NCBI RefSeq assembly: GCF_001425165.1
Contig: NZ_LMDU01000013.1
Location: 186,001 to 250,000 of the forward strand
From: Pelomonas sp. Root405
GTDB taxonomy: Bacteria > Pseudomonadota > Gammaproteobacteria > Burkholderiales > Burkholderiaceae_C
Direction: 5' to 3'
DNA: 64,000 bases
The notes beneath the pieces were generated by a model. The model had not been told where the DNA came from and did no database searches. It worked only from the letters and a program-made list of their open reading frames with translations. Positions 41,990-50,831 of the stretch are shown piece by piece. Position numbers and translations under genes: made by a program. How positions within the stretch are numbered: the stretch's first letter is position 1; every line of letters begins with the position of its first letter.

Positions 41990-44845
41990 TTATTTGGTAA
42001 GGATGAAGCCCTTGAGCTTGGCGAACGCCTGATCTAGCAGCGCCTTCTGCTGCTCCTGATGCAGGTGGGCGTAGCCGCAGGCCGGGCTCGCGCTGGCCGG
42101 GCGACCGGCGTAGCCCAGCTTCTGGCCTTCCGTCATGTTCTCGTGCACATAGTGCTGCACGAAGAACCAGGCGCCCTGGTTCTGCGGCTCGTCCTGGCAC
42201 CAGACGATGTCGGTGGCGTTCGGGTACTTCTTGAGCTCGGCCGCGAAGGCCTTGTGCGGGAAGGGGTAGAGCTGCTCGACGCGGATAACGGCCACGTCGG
42301 CGGACTTCTTCTCCGCACGCGCCTTGACCAGGTCGTAATAGACCTTGCCCGAGCAGACGATGACGCGCTTGACCTTCTCTGCGTTCAGCGCCGCATCCTG
42401 CTCGCCGATGACGGTCTTGAATTCGCCCTTGGTGAAGTCGGCCAGCGGCGACGTCGCGTCCTTGGCGCGCAGCAGGCTCTTGGGCGTCATGATGATCAGC
42501 GGCTTGCGGAACATGCGCAGCATCTGGCGGCGCAGCACATGGAAGATCTGCGCGGCATTGGTCGGCTGCACGATCTGCATGTTGTTGTCCGCGGCCAGCT
42601 GCATGAAGCGCTCCAGGCGCGCCGAGCTGTGCTCGGGCCCCTGGCCCTCGTAGCCGTGCGGCAGCATCATCGTCAGGCCGTTGGAGCGGCCCCACTTCAC
42701 TTCGCCGGAGGCAATGAACTGGTCGATGACGACCTGCGCGCCGTTGACGAAGTCGCCGAACTGCGCTTCCCAGATGGTCAGCGTGTTGGGCTCGGCGGCG
42801 GCGTAGCCGTACTCAAAGCCCAGCACCGCTTCTTCCGACAGGATGGAGTCGATGACGGTGAACGGTGCCTGGCCGTCAGCCACGTTCTGCAGCGGGATGT
42901 AGGTGCCGGCGTCCCAGTTGGCGCGATTCTGGTCATGCAGGACGGCGTGGCGGTGGGTGAACGTGCCACGGCCGCTGTCCTCGCCGGACAGGCGCACCGG
43001 GTAGCCCGAGGCCACCAGCGACGCGAAGGCCATGGACTCGCCCATGCCCCAGTCGATGTTGATCTCGCCGCGGCCCATCGTGGCGCGGTCCGCGTAGAGC
43101 TTGGCGACGAGGTTGTGCGGCGCGAAGTCCTTGGGCAGCGTCGTCAGCTTCTCGGCCAGTCGCTTCCATTCGGCCACCGGGATGGCGGTGTCGCAGCTGT
43201 CGGTCCACTTCTTGCCGAGGAAAGGCGACCAGTCGGTGGCGAACTTGCTCTTGAAGTTGGTCAGGACCGGGTCGACCGTGTGGCGACCTTCGTCCATCGC
43301 GGCGCGGTAGGCCTTGACCATGTCGTCCGGGCCTTCGGCCGGCAGCACGTTCTGCGCGACCAGCTTGTCGCCGTAAACCTTGCGCGTGCCGGGGTGGGCA
43401 GCAATCTTTTTGTACATCAGCGGCTGGGTCAGCGCCGGGGTGTCCTGCTCGTTGTGGCCCAGCTTGCGGAAGCAGACGATGTCCAGCACCACGTCCTTCT
43501 TGAACTCGGCGCGGTAGTCCATGCAGAGCTGGGTGGCCCAGACGACGGCCTCGGGGTCGTCGCCGTTCACGTGCAGCACCGGTGCCTCGATCATCTTGAC
43601 GACGTCGGAGCAGTACCAGGTCGAACGCAGGTCGCGCGGGTCGCTGGTGGTGAAGCCGATCTGGTTGTTGATGACGATGTGCACCGTGCCGCCGGTGCGG
43701 TAGCCACGCGTCTGCGCCATCGCCAGCGTTTCCTGCACGACACCCTGGCCACCAAAGGCTGCGTCACCGTGCACCAACACGGGCAGCACCTGAGCGCCGA
43801 CAGTGTCGCCACGGCGGTCCTGGCGGGCGCGCACGCTGCCTTCGACGACCGGGTTGACGATCTCGAGGTGGGACGGGTTGAACGCGAGGCTCAGGTGCAC
43901 CGGGCCGCCAGGCGTCGACACGTCAGAGCTGAAGCCCTGGTGGTACTTCACGTCGCCAGCGGGCAGGTCCTCGGCGGCCTTGTGCTCGAACTCGGCGAAC
44001 AGGTCGGCGGGCATCTTGCCCAGCGTGTTGACCAGCACGTTCAGGCGACCACGGTGGGCCATGCCGATGACGATCTCCTGCACGCCGCGCTCGCCGCCGC
44101 GCTGGATCAGTTCGTCCATGGCGGCGATGAAGCTCTCGCCACCTTCGAGCGAGAAACGCTTCTGGCCGACGTAGCGGGTGTGCAGGTAGCGCTCCAGGCC
44201 TTCGGCCGCGGTCAGGCGGTCGAGGATGTGCTTCTTCTCGTCGGCCGTGAAGTTGGGCTTGCCGCGTGCCTTCTCCAGGCGCTCCTGCCACCAGCGCTTT
44301 TCGCCGGGGTCGGAGCCGTGCATGAACTCGGAGCCGATGGAGCCGCAATAGGTCTCGCGCAGGGCCTGCACGATCTGGCGCAGCGTCATCGTCTCGCCAC
44401 CGAAGTAGCTGTTCACGGCGCTGAACGAGATGTCCATGTCGGACTCGGTCAGGTCGTAGAACGCGGGGTCGAGTTCGGGAATCTTGGGACGCTCGGCGCG
44501 CTTGAGCGGGTCCAGCTCCGCCCAGCGGTTGCCGAGAAATCGATAGGCCGCGATCAGCGACTGCACGTGCACCTGCTTGCGGGCGACGGCCAGATCGGCG
44601 CTGGAGGCCTTGTTGGCGAAGGCGTTGGCCTTGGCGCGCTGGGCGAAAGATTCGACGACCGGCGCATGGGCCACGTCGCGGGCCTCGCTGCCGTCAACCG
44701 CCGGGACATGCTGCAGCGCGTCGAAATAGGCGCGCCAGTTGTCGGGGACGGAGCCCGGGTTGTCGAGGTAGGCCTCGTACATCTCCTCCACATACGGCGC
44801 GTTACCGCCGAACAGGTAGGAGTTGGACCTGTATTGCTGCATCAT
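41990..44845 (-). CDS. odhA: 2-oxoglutarate dehydrogenase E1 component
   Basis: Thiamine-diphosphate enzyme of the TCA cycle. 951 aa, typical. It has the N-terminal E1 helix SYLFGGNAPYVEEMYEAYL, the HGDAAFGGQGVVQETLA and NNQIGFTTSDPRDLRS segments of the ThDP site, the FRKLGHNEQDTPALTQP region, and the C-terminal GYEGQGPEHSSARLERFMQL. It starts an operon with odhB, the kinase/ORF pair, lpdA and zapE. It is divergent from a 2-oxoglutarate-dependent oxygenase gene. Confidence 0.98.
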   Translation of the reverse strand: MMQQYRSNSYLFGGNAPYVEEMYEAYLDNPGSVPDNWRAYFDALQHVPAVDGSEARDVAHAPVVESFAQRAKANAFANKASSADLAVARKQVHVQSLIAAYRFLGNRWAELDPLKRAERPKIPELDPAFYDLTESDMDISFSAVNSYFGGETMTLRQIVQALRETYCGSIGSEFMHGSDPGEKRWWQERLEKARGKPNFTADEKKHILDRLTAAEGLERYLHTRYVGQKRFSLEGGESFIAAMDELIQRGGERGVQEIVIGMAHRGRLNVLVNTLGKMPADLFAEFEHKAAEDLPAGDVKYHQGFSSDVSTPGGPVHLSLAFNPSHLEIVNPVVEGSVRARQDRRGDTVGAQVLPVLVHGDAAFGGQGVVQETLAMAQTRGYRTGGTVHIVINNQIGFTTSDPRDLRSTWYCSDVVKMIEAPVLHVNGDDPEAVVWATQLCMDYRAEFKKDVVLDIVCFRKLGHNEQDTPALTQPLMYKKIAAHPGTRKVYGDKLVAQNVLPAEGPDDMVKAYRAAMDEGRHTVDPVLTNFKSKFATDWSPFLGKKWTDSCDTAIPVAEWKRLAEKLTTLPKDFAPHNLVAKLYADRATMGRGEINIDWGMGESMAFASLVASGYPVRLSGEDSGRGTFTHRHAVLHDQNRANWDAGTYIPLQNVADGQAPFTVIDSILSEEAVLGFEYGYAAAEPNTLTIWEAQFGDFVNGAQVVIDQFIASGEVKWGRSNGLTMMLPHGYEGQGPEHSSARLERFMQLAADNNMQIVQPTNAAQIFHVLRRQMLRMFRKPLIIMTPKSLLRAKDATSPLADFTKGEFKTVIGEQDAALNAEKVKRVIVCSGKVYYDLVKARAEKKSADVAVIRVEQLYPFPHKAFAAELKKYPNATDIVWCQDEPQNQGAWFFVQHYVHENMTEGQKLGYAGRPASASPACGYAHLHQEQQKALLDQAFAKLKGFILTK

Positions 44846-45143
44846 CTTTCGCTCACCTCATGCCCCGGTTTCCAGGGAGTTGGCTGGTTGAAGAACCTTC
44901 CGCGACACGGCTCGACCGATTGGCGGATTGCGACCCACCTTCGCTGCTGCCAGCAAAAGGGACGGGAAGGAATAAAAGTATCAGGGCCGGACTCTAGCAC
45001 CCCGGGTTTGCCCGAGCCGGTGTCGGAGGCGCGACAAAGTTCACGAACCGACATGCGGCAAAGTTGACTGGCCCGTAAACTTGTCAGTCGCGCCAGCCCC
45101 GAGATTGAATGGCTGTTCGCAAGGGACATTCAGGAGATCCCCG

Positions 45144-45986
45144 ATGCAAGTCCAGGTCGTTGACTACCGCGCACCCGACGCCGCCGAGAAGTTCACCCGC
45201 TCCCTGCACGAGACCGGCTTCGGTGTGCTGACCAACCACCCGATCCGCCAGGGCCTGGTCGAGAAGATCTATGCCGACTGGCTGGCTTTCTTCAACAGCG
45301 ACGCCAAGGACGACTTCGCGTTCTCCAAGGAGACGCAGGACGGCTACTTCTCGACCGCCATCTCGGAGACCGCCAAGGGCTCCAAGCAGAAGGACATCAA
45401 GGAGTACTTCCATGTCTACCCGTGGGGCCGCATCCCGGAGCAGTTGAAGGCAGACGCCCTCACCTACTACCGCGAGGCCAACGCGCTGGCTGAGGAACTT
45501 CTGGGCTGGGTCGAGCGCTACACGCCACCTGAAATCGCCGCCAAGTACCGCGAGCCGCTGTCCAACATGATCAAGGGGAGCACCAAGACTTTGCTGCGCG
45601 TGCTGCGCTACCCGCCGTTGACAGGCGAGGAGCCGGCCGGCTCCATCCGCGCGGCGGCGCATGGCGACATCAACCTGCTGACCATCCTGCCGGCCGCCAA
45701 CGAGCCCGGCCTGCAGGTGCTGGGCACCGACGGCGCCTGGCACGACGTGCCCTGCGACTTCGGCACGCTGACCATCAACATCGGCGACATGCTGCAGGAG
45801 GCGTCGGAAGGCTACTACCCGTCAACCCAGCACCGCGTCGTCAACCCGACCGGCGAAGGCGCGAAGAAGAGCCGTGTGTCGCTCCCGCTGTTTCTGCACC
45901 CGCGCGACGACGTGGTCCTCAGCGACCGCTACACGGCCAACAGCTATCTGGACGAGCGCCTGCGCGAACTCGGGGTGAAGGCCTGA
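45144..45986 (+). CDS. 2-oxoglutarate/Fe(II)-dependent oxygenase (isopenicillin N synthase-like)
   Basis: 280 aa from the ATG at 45144, preceded by CAGGAG. The jelly-roll Fe(II) site is visible: His173 and Asp175 (AAHGDINLLTILPA), His230 (STQHRVVNP), with the 2-oxoglutarate Arg244 in KKSRVSLPLF. The N-terminal part (VQVVDYRAPDAAEKF then TGFGVLTNHPI) matches the DIOX_N region. The substrate is unknown. Sitting divergent to odhA, it uses the same 2-oxoglutarate that OdhA consumes, so shared regulation is possible. It is convergent with the exonuclease gene, 8 bases apart. Confidence 0.9.
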   Translation: MQVQVVDYRAPDAAEKFTRSLHETGFGVLTNHPIRQGLVEKIYADWLAFFNSDAKDDFAFSKETQDGYFSTAISETAKGSKQKDIKEYFHVYPWGRIPEQLKADALTYYREANALAEELLGWVERYTPPEIAAKYREPLSNMIKGSTKTLLRVLRYPPLTGEEPAGSIRAAAHGDINLLTILPAANEPGLQVLGTDGAWHDVPCDFGTLTINIGDMLQEASEGYYPSTQHRVVNPTGEGAKKSRVSLPLFLHPRDDVVLSDRYTANSYLDERLRELGVKA

Positions 45987-45994
45987 GGCGCCTG

Positions 45995-46594
45995 CTAGAC
46001 CGCGGCCGGGGGCATGGCCGCAAGAGCCCGATACACCAGCAGTGAAGCGTGCGCGTCGTTGGCGGCGTACTGCAACTGCTGCGGGCTGAGGTTGCGGCTG
46101 GCCCAATTGGACGTGGTGATCTTTTTGGACTTGGGCAGGCGCTGACCCAGGACGATGGCAACCGCGGCCCGAAGGCCGACGGCCTGCTTGAAGCCCAGGC
46201 GCCGAACCATGTGGGAAACGTCGATACCGCCGAGGAACTGAGAGCCCAGCTTCCTGTGCAGCGGCTTTTGGTCGGAAGCCAACCCGAAGCCCACCTTGGC
46301 AACGGCGGCCGACTCCAGCATGGCGCGCAGGAAGGCCAGCGTTTCCGGCTTCTCCGTATGGACGATGAAGGCGTGCTCTGCGGTAGCGAACTGCACGATG
46401 TGCGGTCCCGTCTGCTCTCCGCCAGCGACGAACATGGGCTTGCTCTCGGTATCAAAGCCGACATGCCCGGCCCGACGAAGCTCGCCTTCTGCGAACTCGC
46501 ACTGCGCCGCGTCGCAAAGCACATGGATGCGGTCGGGTGTCAACGCACGATAGGGCGGCAGTACCGCAATTTGTTCGCTCGTGGGCCTGTCCAT
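45995..46594 (-). CDS. RNase D-like DEDDy 3'-5' exonuclease
   Basis: 199 aa, an exonuclease domain alone. Motif I is GFDTES (Asp48, Glu50), motif II is GFGLASDQKPL (Asp108), and motif III is YAANDAHASLLVYRAL with the Tyr176-x3-Asp180 spacing of the DEDDy class. There is no HRDC domain, unlike RNase D, so it is a small single-domain enzyme acting on RNA or DNA 3' ends. It is divergent from the Cys-cluster protein gene with 38 bases between starts. Confidence 0.88.
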   Translation of the reverse strand: MDRPTSEQIAVLPPYRALTPDRIHVLCDAAQCEFAEGELRRAGHVGFDTESKPMFVAGGEQTGPHIVQFATAEHAFIVHTEKPETLAFLRAMLESAAVAKVGFGLASDQKPLHRKLGSQFLGGIDVSHMVRRLGFKQAVGLRAAVAIVLGQRLPKSKKITTSNWASRNLSPQQLQYAANDAHASLLVYRALAAMPPAAV

Positions 46595-46632
46595 CGTTCA
46601 AGTATGCACGGGGTGGGCAAGTCGGCGCAGGC

Positions 46633-46953
46633 ATGATCGCGGCACGCATGGGCCAGCCGACACGAGTCATCGAGATCCACCCCGAGGCGCCGCCCAAGCC
46701 GGCGGTTGGGGACACCTGCAACGGCTGCGGCGTCTGCTGCCTGGCCGAACCCTGCCCGCTCGGCGCCGTGTTGAGTCGCCGCCTCAAAGGTCCCTGCGTG
46801 GCCCTGCGCTGGGACCGCGACCGCTATGTGTGCGGCGCGCTGACGGCGCAGTCGAGCGGCGTCCTCGGCAGTTTCGGCGGCTGGCTGGTGCGGCGCTGGA
46901 TCGCCGCGGGCGCGGGCTGCGACTGCTCCCTAGAAGTAGCGGGCAAGCCCTAG
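46633..46953 (+). CDS. YkgJ-like cysteine-cluster protein
   Basis: 106 aa. It contains a dense cysteine motif CNGCGVCCLAEPCPLG followed by GPCVAL and RDRYVCGAL, and a Cys pair near the C-terminus (GCDCS). The spacing resembles the YkgJ/UPF0153 zinc- or iron-sulfur-binding family. Role unknown. I chose ATG 46633; ATG 46648 is equally possible and removes five residues. The upstream open frame runs into the divergent exonuclease and is not used. Confidence 0.7.
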   Translation: MIAARMGQPTRVIEIHPEAPPKPAVGDTCNGCGVCCLAEPCPLGAVLSRRLKGPCVALRWDRDRYVCGALTAQSSGVLGSFGGWLVRRWIAAGAGCDCSLEVAGKP

Positions 46954-47012
46954 CCGGGCAGCCGGCAGTCGCGTCTACTATTTTTGGCTTCTGCAGTCGT
47001 TAAGGAAGCCGC

Positions 47013-48581
47013 ATGAAATCCGCTCTCCGAATCCTTCCCCTGCTCGCCGCGCTGACGCTGGGCGCGGCAACTGCCGCCCCGCTGCGCTGGGCCGCCCAGA
47101 ACGACATCCTGACGCTGGACCCGCACTCGCAGGATCACAACACCTCCAACGCCATCGGCACCCACATTTACGAGGGCCTGACACGTCTGGGCAAGAACTA
47201 CCGGCCCGAGCCGTCGTTGGCAACGCAGTGGACCTATGTCTCGCCGACCCAGGTGCGCTTTGAACTTCGCAAGGGCGTCAAGTTCCACGATGGCTCGCCT
47301 TTCACGGCGGACGATGTCGTCTTCAGCTTCGGTCGCATCACGCAGCCGCAGGGCACCAAGCAGACCTATGTGTCGGGCATCAAGGAGGTCAAGAAGATCG
47401 ACGACCACACGGTCGAGCTGATCCTTGAAGCGCCGACGCCGATGCTGCTGCAGAACATCATCAGCTGGCCCATTATGAGCAAGGCGTGGTCGACCAAGAA
47501 CAATGCCACCAACACGCAGGACTACAAGGCCAAGGAAGAGAACTTCGCGGCGCGCAACGCCAACGGCACCGGCCCCTACAAGCTGGTGAGCTGGCAGCCC
47601 GACCAGGCCGTCAAGATGGTCGCCAACAAGGACTGGTGGGAAAAGAACCCGAGCAATGTCACCGAGCTGACATACCTGCCGATCAAGTCGCCGCCCACAC
47701 GCGTGGCAGCCCTGCTGTCGGGCGACGTGGACATCGTCACCGACCTGCCACCGCAGGACTTCTTCAGGCTCAAGGAGCAGGGCAAGGTCAAGCTGCTGGA
47801 GGGCGCGGAGATCCGCACCATCTTCTTCGTCATGGACCAGGGGAGCGAGGAGTTGCGCGAGTCCAGCGTGAAGGGCAAGAACCCGTTCAAGGACAAGCGT
47901 GTACGCGAGGCCATGAACCTGGCGCTGGACCGCGAGGCGATCAAGCGCAGCATCATGCGCGGCCTGTCGGTGCCGGGCGCGCTGATGATTCCGCCGGGCG
48001 TCAACGGCTACGACGCCGCACTGGACGCCCCGCCCAAGCCCGACCCGGAGAAGGCGCGCAAGCTGCTGGCCGAGGCCGGCTACCCACAGGGCTTCGAGCT
48101 GCCGCTGCATTGCCCCAACAACCGCTATGTCAACGACGAGCAGGTCTGCCAGGCTGCGGTCTCGATGTGGGCCAAGATCGGCGTCAAGCTGCGCCTGATC
48201 TCGGCGCCGTTCTCGACACACAGCCAGACCTTCCAGCGCGGCGAATCGCCCTTCTTCATGCTGGGCTGGGGCGTATCGACCTATGACGCCCTCTACGGCA
48301 TGCAGGCCTGGGGCCACACGCGCACCCAAGGAGCCGATGGCAACTTCAACTTCGGCAAGGTCAGCGACGCGACACTGGACGGACTGATCCAGAAGATCAA
48401 GTTCGAGCCCGATGTGCCCAAGCGCAATGCGCTGATCCGGGAGGCGCTGCTGCGCATCCGCGACGAGGCGCTGTTCATTCCGGTCCACCACCAGATCCGC
48501 CCCTGGGCGATGAAGCCCGGTGTGGACACAATGCACCGCTCCAACGATTACTTCGAAGCCCGCTACACCACCATCAAATGA
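47013..48581 (+). CDS. Peptide-type ABC transporter substrate-binding protein (copy 1)
   Basis: 522 aa of the SBP_bac_5 (DppA/OppA) family. The signal peptide is MKSALRILPLLAALTLGAATAA, with no lipobox, so it is a soluble periplasmic protein. The family opening LRWAAQNDILTLDPHSQDH, then EPSLATQW, FELRKGVKFHDGSPFTADDVVFS (written in part) and KDKRVREAMNLALDREAIKR are clear. AGGAAG precedes the ATG. No permease or ATPase gene is adjacent. Its stop overlaps the start of a close paralogue (ATGA), a tandem duplication. Confidence 0.94.
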   Translation: MKSALRILPLLAALTLGAATAAPLRWAAQNDILTLDPHSQDHNTSNAIGTHIYEGLTRLGKNYRPEPSLATQWTYVSPTQVRFELRKGVKFHDGSPFTADDVVFSFGRITQPQGTKQTYVSGIKEVKKIDDHTVELILEAPTPMLLQNIISWPIMSKAWSTKNNATNTQDYKAKEENFAARNANGTGPYKLVSWQPDQAVKMVANKDWWEKNPSNVTELTYLPIKSPPTRVAALLSGDVDIVTDLPPQDFFRLKEQGKVKLLEGAEIRTIFFVMDQGSEELRESSVKGKNPFKDKRVREAMNLALDREAIKRSIMRGLSVPGALMIPPGVNGYDAALDAPPKPDPEKARKLLAEAGYPQGFELPLHCPNNRYVNDEQVCQAAVSMWAKIGVKLRLISAPFSTHSQTFQRGESPFFMLGWGVSTYDALYGMQAWGHTRTQGADGNFNFGKVSDATLDGLIQKIKFEPDVPKRNALIREALLRIRDEALFIPVHHQIRPWAMKPGVDTMHRSNDYFEARYTTIK

Positions 48582-50140
48582 AGACACTCACCACCTTCGC
48601 CGCCCTGTTGCTGGCCGCCGGCATCGTCACTGCGAACCCGCTGCGCTGGGCCGCGCAGAACGACATCCAGACCCTCGACCCGCATTCGCAGAACCACTCC
48701 GCGACGACGACCATTCAGGGCTATGCCTACGAGGGCTTGACCCGCTACACCGAGAAGTTCGAAGTCGAGCCGGCGTTGGCCACGAAGTGGACGATGGTGA
48801 CGCCGTCGCTGGTGCGCTTCGAGTTGCGCAAGGGTGTCAAGTTCCATGACGGCTCGCCCTTCACGGCAGACGACGTGCTCTTCAGTCTGCAGCGCATCAA
48901 GCACCCGGCCAGCAACATGATCATCTACGCCTCCGGCATCAAGGAAGTGAAGAAGGTCGACAGCCACACGGTGGACTTCGTTCTCGACGGCCCCAACCCT
49001 GTGCTGACGCGCAACCTGACCTATGTGCGCATCATCAGCAAGGCCTGGGCGATGAAGAACCGCTCCGAGAACCCGCAGGACTTCAAGGCCAAGGAAGACA
49101 CCTATGCCTCGCGCAATGCGATGGGTACTGGGCCGTTCAAGATCACGAGTTGGACGCCCGATCAGAAGGTCACGATGGTGGCCAACAAGGACTGGTGGGA
49201 CAAGCCCACGGGCAATGTCAGCGAGGTGACCTACCTGCCCATCAAGTCGGACGCGACACGCGTGGCCGCGCTGCTGTCTGGTGCCCTCGACCTGCTGACC
49301 GACTTGCCACCCCAGGACGTCGCCAAGCTCAAAGCCGACCCGCGGCTGAAGGTTATCGAAGGGCCGGAGAACCGCACCATCTTCTTCGCGCTTGACATCG
49401 GCAGCGACGAGATCAAGGGCGCCAGCGTGAAGGGCAAGAACCCGTTCAAGGACAAGCGCGTTCGCGAAGCGCTGTCGCTGGCCATCGACCGCGAAGCGAT
49501 CAAGCGCAGCCTGATGCGCGGCCTGTCCATCCCCGCGGCCGTCATGGTGGCGCCGGTGGCCTATGGCTGGTCCGCCGACCTCGACGTGGTGGCCAAGCCC
49601 GACGTCGCGCGCGCCAAGCAGTTGATGACCGAGGCGGGCTACGCCGAAGGCTTCGAGGTGCCTCTGGCCTGCCCGAACGACCGCTACGTCAACGACGAGG
49701 AGATCTGCCAGGCGGTGGTGTCGATGTGGGCGCGGATCGGCGTGAAGGCCAAGCTGCAGACGCAGCCGATGACCCAGCATTCGGTCGCGCTGCAGCGCTT
49801 CGACCTGCCGCTCTACATGTACGGCTGGGGCGTGACCACGTTTGACGCGCAGTACACCCTGCAAGACATCGTGCACACCAAGACCTCGGGCGCCGACGGC
49901 AAGGGCAACTACTCACGCGTCAGTGACGCAAAGGTGGACGCCCTCGTGCAGCAGATGAAGGTCGAGACGGACGCGACCAAGCGCCTGGCGCAGATGCAGG
50001 AGGCGCTCAAGCGCACCCGCGACGAGTTCCTCTTCATCCCCATCCACCACCAGGTGCGGCCGTGGGCGATGAAGGCCGGCGTGACCATTCCGCACTCGGC
50101 CAACGATGCACCGCAGGCGCGTTGGGCAACCGTGAAGTGA
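48578..50140 (+). CDS. Peptide-type ABC transporter substrate-binding protein (copy 2)
   Basis: 520 aa paralogue of the preceding gene. Signal peptide MKTLTTFAALLLAAGIVTA, then NPLRWAAQNDIQTLDPHSQN. Shared blocks include FELRKGVKFHDGSPFTADDV, KGKNPFKDKRVREAL and IPIHHQVRPWAMK. It differs in the ligand-facing parts: for example, ALQRFDLPLYMYGWGVTTFD replaces TFQRGESPFFMLGWGVSTYD. It is translationally coupled to copy 1. The two probably feed a permease encoded elsewhere with different peptide preferences (inference). Confidence 0.94.
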   Translation: MKTLTTFAALLLAAGIVTANPLRWAAQNDIQTLDPHSQNHSATTTIQGYAYEGLTRYTEKFEVEPALATKWTMVTPSLVRFELRKGVKFHDGSPFTADDVLFSLQRIKHPASNMIIYASGIKEVKKVDSHTVDFVLDGPNPVLTRNLTYVRIISKAWAMKNRSENPQDFKAKEDTYASRNAMGTGPFKITSWTPDQKVTMVANKDWWDKPTGNVSEVTYLPIKSDATRVAALLSGALDLLTDLPPQDVAKLKADPRLKVIEGPENRTIFFALDIGSDEIKGASVKGKNPFKDKRVREALSLAIDREAIKRSLMRGLSIPAAVMVAPVAYGWSADLDVVAKPDVARAKQLMTEAGYAEGFEVPLACPNDRYVNDEEICQAVVSMWARIGVKAKLQTQPMTQHSVALQRFDLPLYMYGWGVTTFDAQYTLQDIVHTKTSGADGKGNYSRVSDAKVDALVQQMKVETDATKRLAQMQEALKRTRDEFLFIPIHHQVRPWAMKAGVTIPHSANDAPQARWATVK

Positions 50141-50159
50141 ACGGTGAAATGATGCGGGA

Positions 50160-50810
50160 GTGAACCCTCCCGCCCTGAACTTCTCGACGCTGCAATCCGT
50201 CGTCGAGATTGCCGCCACCCTCGCCTTCGCGCTTTCCGGCCTGCTGGCCGGGGCGCGCAAGCAGCTCGATGTCGTCGGACTGTGCGTGGTGGCCGGCCTG
50301 TCGGCCTTTGGCGGCGGCACGCTGCGCGATGTGCTGCTGGACCGGCGACCCTTCTTCTGGGCTGAGCACGCAGATTGGCTGTGGGCGCTGATGGCCCTGT
50401 GTTTTGCCGCCATGCTTTTCATGCGCGGGCGCCATCTGGCACTGACCGAAAAGGCCATCCAATGGCCCGACGCGTTGGGGCTCGGGCTTTTCACGGCCAA
50501 CGGCGCCCAGCTCGCGCTTGACATGGGCCAGCCGCCGATCGTCGCGGTGCTGATGGGCGTGATCACAGCCACCTTCGGCGGCGTGCTGCGTGACATCGTC
50601 TGCAACGAGATCCCGGCCGCCTTCCACGACCACCGGCCCTATGCGTTGTGCAGCTTTGCCGGCGGCTGGGTGCTGGTCGCCGCCGCGCACCTGCAGGCGC
50701 CGCAATGGGCCGCCATAACTGCAGCGGCCGCGACCGCAATGCTGCTGCGCGGCCTGGCACTGTGGACGGGATGGACCCTGCCGGCCTGGCGCATCAACAG
50801 CAAGCGTTGA
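50160..50810 (+). CDS. TRIC/UPF0126 family membrane protein
   Basis: 216 aa with seven predicted hydrophobic helices and the two-fold repeat of the trimeric intracellular cation channel fold. The repeats carry the signatures AFGGGTLRDVLLDRRPFFW and TFGGVLRDIVCNEIPAAFH. Bacterial members form cation-permeable trimers. It starts with GTG 19 bases after the second binding protein, so it is probably co-transcribed. It ends 21 bases from the convergent glucanase gene. Confidence 0.92.
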   Translation: MNPPALNFSTLQSVVEIAATLAFALSGLLAGARKQLDVVGLCVVAGLSAFGGGTLRDVLLDRRPFFWAEHADWLWALMALCFAAMLFMRGRHLALTEKAIQWPDALGLGLFTANGAQLALDMGQPPIVAVLMGVITATFGGVLRDIVCNEIPAAFHDHRPYALCSFAGGWVLVAAAHLQAPQWAAITAAAATAMLLRGLALWTGWTLPAWRINSKR

Positions 50811-50831
50811 TGCGCCGGCCGAGCTGGGCGC

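Noticed and set aside
42059-45067. 1002-codon open frame on the plus strand opposite odhA
   Set aside because: It mirrors odhA codon by codon, a usual effect of high GC at third positions. The translation is low-complexity (Leu/Gly/His/Arg/Val) with no domain, and odhA is unmistakable on the other strand.
45064-45092. TTGACT as a -35 box for the 2-oxoglutarate oxygenase
   Set aside because: No acceptable -10 lies 16-18 bases downstream (GTCGCG instead); TAAACT is only 6 bases away.
46950-48587. 545-codon minus-strand frame opposite the first binding protein
   Set aside because: Antisense shadow. Composition is repetitive and the sense gene has a signal peptide and family motifs.
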